Positions 61,162 through 64,000 of a DNA stretch of 64,000 nucleotides are shown piece after piece; the first letter of the stretch is position 1; every line of letters starts with the position of its first letter. The position numbers and the translations under genes were made by a program. The notes beneath the pieces were generated by a model, which saw only the letters and a list, made by a program, of their open reading frames with translations, ran no database searches and was not told the DNA's origin. This DNA comes from Plasmodium brasilianum (Eukaryota; Apicomplexa; Aconoidasida; Haemosporida; Plasmodiidae): positions 1,609,501 to 1,673,500 of the forward strand of contig NC_090125.1 in NCBI RefSeq assembly GCF_023973825.1, in the 5' to 3' direction.

Positions 61162-62013
61162 GTTATTGTTATATATATATTATGTTCTCCGAATTTGTTC
61201 TAGTTAATTTTACATTAACAAATAGCACAAGAAAATATGTAACTACATGTATATTTCTACATCTTATTCGTTGGCAGCTTTTAAACATATACCTACTTAT
61301 CATATGCGCGTATATTATTTTTATAAAATACTGTACGTATATGTACTTCCATACATGTAAAAAATATATTGCATGTATGTAAACCTACAATTATTTTTAA
61401 GTACCGCCATTTGCGCTTTTCTTTTTTTCTACTTAAAAACAAAAAGAAAAAAATTAATTATAACAAAATTATACAAGTTCCTGCGCTACATGTATGCAGT
61501 TCTTTTGAGGATTCCCAAGGGTTCAGCGGGGTTTAGCGGTTTAGTGGTTTAGCGGCTGACCGGTTGATCATTAGTACGTATATATTTTTTTATTTTTTAT
61601 TTTTTCCCCTTTTCATGGCCTTACTTTTTAATCCATTAGTTGAGTGCTTACCGAAGTATAAAACACAAAAAAAGGCATATCAATTTTTTCTTTTTTTTTT
61701 CTTTTTTTTTTCTTTTTTTTTTTTCCTTTTTTCTTTTTCCTTTTTTCTTTTTCCTTTTTTCTTTTTCCTTATTTCTTTTTCCTTTTTTCTTTTTCCTTAT
61801 TTCTTTTTCCTTTTTTCTTTTTATTCTTTTTTTTTTTCCACTCTTTTTTCCTGAACAGGCAATAATTTTTCTGGTAAAAACTGAACTGCCACAATGAGCA
61901 AAACGAACGAAAAAGCCTAGTTTGCAAAAATAAAAAAAAAAGCACGCCGAATTTTAAATTACGAAAATATGAAAAAAATAGATTATATAATAGCAGAGCA
62001 ATAGAACAGAACA
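61162..62013. other. Divergent promoter region between BCP1 and VPS52 genes
   Basis: 0.85 kb: short GGTTTAGCGG repeats near 61520-61555, the pyrimidine tract at 61683-61838, and CCTGAACAGG at 61850-61859. No gene. Confidence 0.6.
61683..61838. repeat. Polypyrimidine (TTTTTTCTTTTTCC)n tract upstream of VPS52
   Basis: Almost pure pyrimidine strand, about 14-bp units in the second half, ending 175 bp before the VPS52 ATG. Similar in make-up to the tract upstream of DHFS-FPGS. Confidence 0.85.
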
Positions 62014-64000
62014 ATGGAATACGAACAAGTGTCTGCCTTAATTGAAAAATTTAAAGATGACAGGTACATACTAAAAGCTTATAACAAAATATATAACTGT
62101 AATAACTGCACATTTTACAGAAATGTAAAAATAGAAGAAATTGAAAGGTGGAGTTACACGAGCGAAAAGACGTGCAATACAGGGGGTAGTAATGGCCAAG
62201 TTCGTGGTCGCACCCTGATAAACATTATAAACGATGAAGGAAGAGAAACAGGTAAGGTTGACGATAAAGGTGATAATGATGATGATTTAAGGAATATTAT
62301 CGAAATTGTAAACAGAACGCTGTATTTTTACACAAACGAAACTTTAAACAAATTTAGCGAAAATAATAAAGAGCTAGTTGACATATACAACCAAATAGAT
62401 AACTGTAACAAAATATGCCTTGATGTCGATGTAATATTAAATAAACATAAAAATGATATAAAGTACATTTCTGAAGACATAAATAAAATACAAGAATTAA
62501 CAGAAAATATGGATGATAAATTAAAAAATAGAAAATTAACATTAGAACTGTTAAATACGTTTATAAAAATTATATTAGTTACACCACAACTAATATATGA
62601 TATATGTAATGGTGAAATTAATGAAAATTTTGTAAAAAATGTAATCATATTAACAAAAAAAATGGAAAATTGTAAACATTGTTTGTATGATTTTTACCCT
62701 AGTATAAAATTTTCCTATATAGAATTAGAAAAACTAAAAAATAAAGCCATCGATAGAATATACTCATTTTTTATTCGCAAACTTAATGATATAAGAAATA
62801 AAAAAATTAATATTCATTTAATTCAACAAAATTTAATAAAATTTCACGAACTTAATAATTTTCTTTATAATAATAATAGAAATTTGTATGCCTACTTAAT
62901 AAAAGAATATATAAATATTATGAACAGGACCTATCACAACCTTTTCAAAAGCTATATTACCAACTTGCAAAGGAAAAAGATCGAGTTCAATAATGAACTA
63001 ACCATAGGATTTTCTTGTTCCTACGGTAATCACCTAGGAGGAAATAGCAGTGCCAGTAGCAGCGGCAAAATAAGCGGCGGTAATATAAGCGGAAGAAACA
63101 TAAGCGGAGGAAACATAAGCGGAGGAAACATAAGCGGAGGAAACATAAGCGGCGGTAATTACATCAGTGGAGGCAGCTTGTACAGTATTAGCGCGAACAG
63201 CAGCAGCAACGTGAGTCTGTTGTCGGCGAAGAACAAAATGATGAACATACTCGGCTTTAACACAAAGACTAACAACTCCAGTGAGAGAAAGGAGTGCCTG
63301 TTTTTGTTAAATAATAGAACTAAAATTTTGAGTGATTTAGATTATTATTCCAATGCAAAATGTTCGGAAATGCTTGACAGTTCGGAAATTCCGAACCGTT
63401 CAGAATTGTCTAACCGTTCAGAATTACCTGACCATTCAGAATTGCCTAACCGTTCAGAATTGCCTAACCGTTCAGAATTGCCTAACCGTTCAGAATTGCC
63501 TAACCGTTCAGAATTGCCTGACCATTCAGAATTATCTGACCGTGCAAGTACTTTACCTGTCATTTTCACCACAGACAATTCGCAGTACTTTTTTGAGGAG
63601 ATCTACAAATCGGTGAGCAAATTATTTTTAGATACAGGAACTACGGAATATTTATTTCTTATAAAATTTTTCAGGAATTATGAAAACCATGATTTTTTGT
63701 TTTTAGAAATATATTCCAAAACTATATCGCTGTGTTTTGATTTTACTTATTATTATATGAATAGTACCTTTGATTTTATTTCTCTTTTTATTATTTATAT
63801 GATTAATATGCATAATGCGTATATAATCAAGAGTAGAAAAATATTCCCCTTATACGAATTTATTGACAAGCTTCAGAATTTAATATGGAATAGGATATAT
63901 TTCATTATTAGTGAAAATATTGCCTCCCTGGATTTTAGCAGTCGATACAGCAGCTATGGAAGTTACAGTCACTACTACAACTACTACTATCATGTGAGCG
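62014..64000 (+). CDS. VPS52: GARP/EARP complex subunit VPS52, 3' end cut by window
   Basis: VPS52 is a subunit of the GARP and EARP tethering complexes for endosome-to-Golgi and endosome recycling traffic. The frame is open from the ATG at 62014 to the window end (662 codons seen). Seen: the coiled-coil block LVDIYNQIDNCNKICLDVD (about 122-140) and ISEDINKIQELTENMDDKLKNRKL (about 152-175), matching the family 'IS.EI..LQ..S..M…L.NR'; VTPQLIYDICNGEINENF (about 189-206); KNKAIDRIYSFFIRKLNDIR (about 244-263) and LIQQNLIKFHELNNFL (about 269-284), like 'KA..KIR.F…' and 'I.Q..LLKY..F..FL'. Two Plasmodium-specific repeat inserts follow (residues 353-382 and 461-508), then conserved-looking text resumes (FFEEIYKSVSKLF…FLIKFFRNYE). 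Start chosen as first ATG; similarity to the family begins after about residue 95. Confidence 0.88.
   Translation, partial: MEYEQVSALIEKFKDDRYILKAYNKIYNCNNCTFYRNVKIEEIERWSYTSEKTCNTGGSNGQVRGRTLINIINDEGRETGKVDDKGDNDDDLRNIIEIVNRTLYFYTNETLNKFSENNKELVDIYNQIDNCNKICLDVDVILNKHKNDIKYISEDINKIQELTENMDDKLKNRKLTLELLNTFIKIILVTPQLIYDICNGEINENFVKNVIILTKKMENCKHCLYDFYPSIKFSYIELEKLKNKAIDRIYSFFIRKLNDIRNKKINIHLIQQNLIKFHELNNFLYNNNRNLYAYLIKEYINIMNRTYHNLFKSYITNLQRKKIEFNNELTIGFSCSYGNHLGGNSSASSSGKISGGNISGRNISGGNISGGNISGGNISGGNYISGGSLYSISANSSSNVSLLSAKNKMMNILGFNTKTNNSSERKECLFLLNNRTKILSDLDYYSNAKCSEMLDSSEIPNRSELSNRSELPDHSELPNRSELPNRSELPNRSELPNRSELPDHSELSDRASTLPVIFTTDNSQYFFEEIYKSVSKLFLDTGTTEYLFLIKFFRNYENHDFLFLEIYSKTISLCFDFTYYYMNSTFDFISLFIIYMINMHNAYIIKSRKIFPLYEFIDKLQNLIWNRIYFIISENIASLDFSSRYSSYGSYSHYYNYYYHVS
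63070..63159 (+). repeat. 15-bp coding repeat (Ile-Ser-Gly-Gly-Asn)n in VPS52
   Basis: Six in-frame copies of ATAAGCGGAGGAAAC with minor variants. GC-richer than the surrounding gene. Confidence 0.95.
63394..63537 (+). repeat. 18-bp coding repeat (Asn-Arg-Ser-Glu-Leu-Pro)n in VPS52
   Basis: Eight in-frame copies of AACCGTTCAGAATTGCCT, outer copies with GACCAT or TCT variants. Confidence 0.95.

Overview
The window is nuclear DNA of a malaria parasite (Plasmodium). It is very AT-rich, with long poly(A)/poly(T) tracts, AT-dominated microsatellites and minisatellites between and inside genes, small GT-AG introns, and proteins interrupted by Asn/Lys/Asp/Glu low-complexity inserts. The Plasmodium-type lactate dehydrogenase with the DKEWN loop insertion settles the genus. 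From memory of LDH variants and base composition I lean towards the P. malariae/P. ovale group, not P. vivax or P. falciparum; this is not proven. The gene order (PRPP synthetase, LSm6, LDH, DHFS-FPGS, YKT6 ... VPS52) looks like the conserved core of the block on P. falciparum chromosome 13. I see no subtelomeric gene families, mobile elements, CRISPR arrays, tRNA or rRNA.

Layout: 1-1066 PRPP synthetase (+, 5' end cut by the window); 3312-3545 LSm6 (+); 4448-5398 lactate dehydrogenase (-); 8822-10932 dihydrofolate/folylpolyglutamate synthase (+, 4 exons); 12088-12889 SNARE YKT6 (-, 2 exons); 15819-19672 a large protein that I read as a degenerate OCRL/INPP5B-type inositol 5-phosphatase fold with ASH and RhoGAP-like modules (-, 2 exons); 20568-25621 CHL1/DDX11-like Fe-S helicase (+, 8 exons); 26524-28182 PRELI/slowmo-type lipid-transfer protein (-, 5 exons); 30024-44369 giant VPS13-like bridge lipid-transfer protein (+, 3 exons, with an apparent frameshift at an A13 tract); 45910-47855 MFAP1 spliceosomal protein (+, 3 exons); 49117-50676 divergent cyclin-box protein (-); a 4.8-kb gap holding a candidate small Cys-containing gene (53076-53849, -); 55479-59264 ASNSD1-like asparagine-synthetase-domain protein lacking the glutaminase Cys (+); 59842-61161 BCP1/BCCIP (-); 62014-64000 VPS52 (+, 3' end cut by the window).

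These are independently transcribed eukaryotic genes. Still, several neighbours work in membrane lipid handling and vesicle tethering or fusion: YKT6, the OCRL-like protein, PRELI, VPS13 and VPS52. The PRELI and VPS13 genes are head-to-head across one 1.84-kb intergenic region. Most exon structures below were built by hand from splice-site and reading-phase agreement plus family similarity. The strongest leads are the degenerate OCRL-like protein, the ASNSD1-like protein with its inserted cysteine cluster, the divergent cyclin, the unexplained small gene at about 53.5 kb, and a recurrent TGTTCAGG motif in non-coding DNA.
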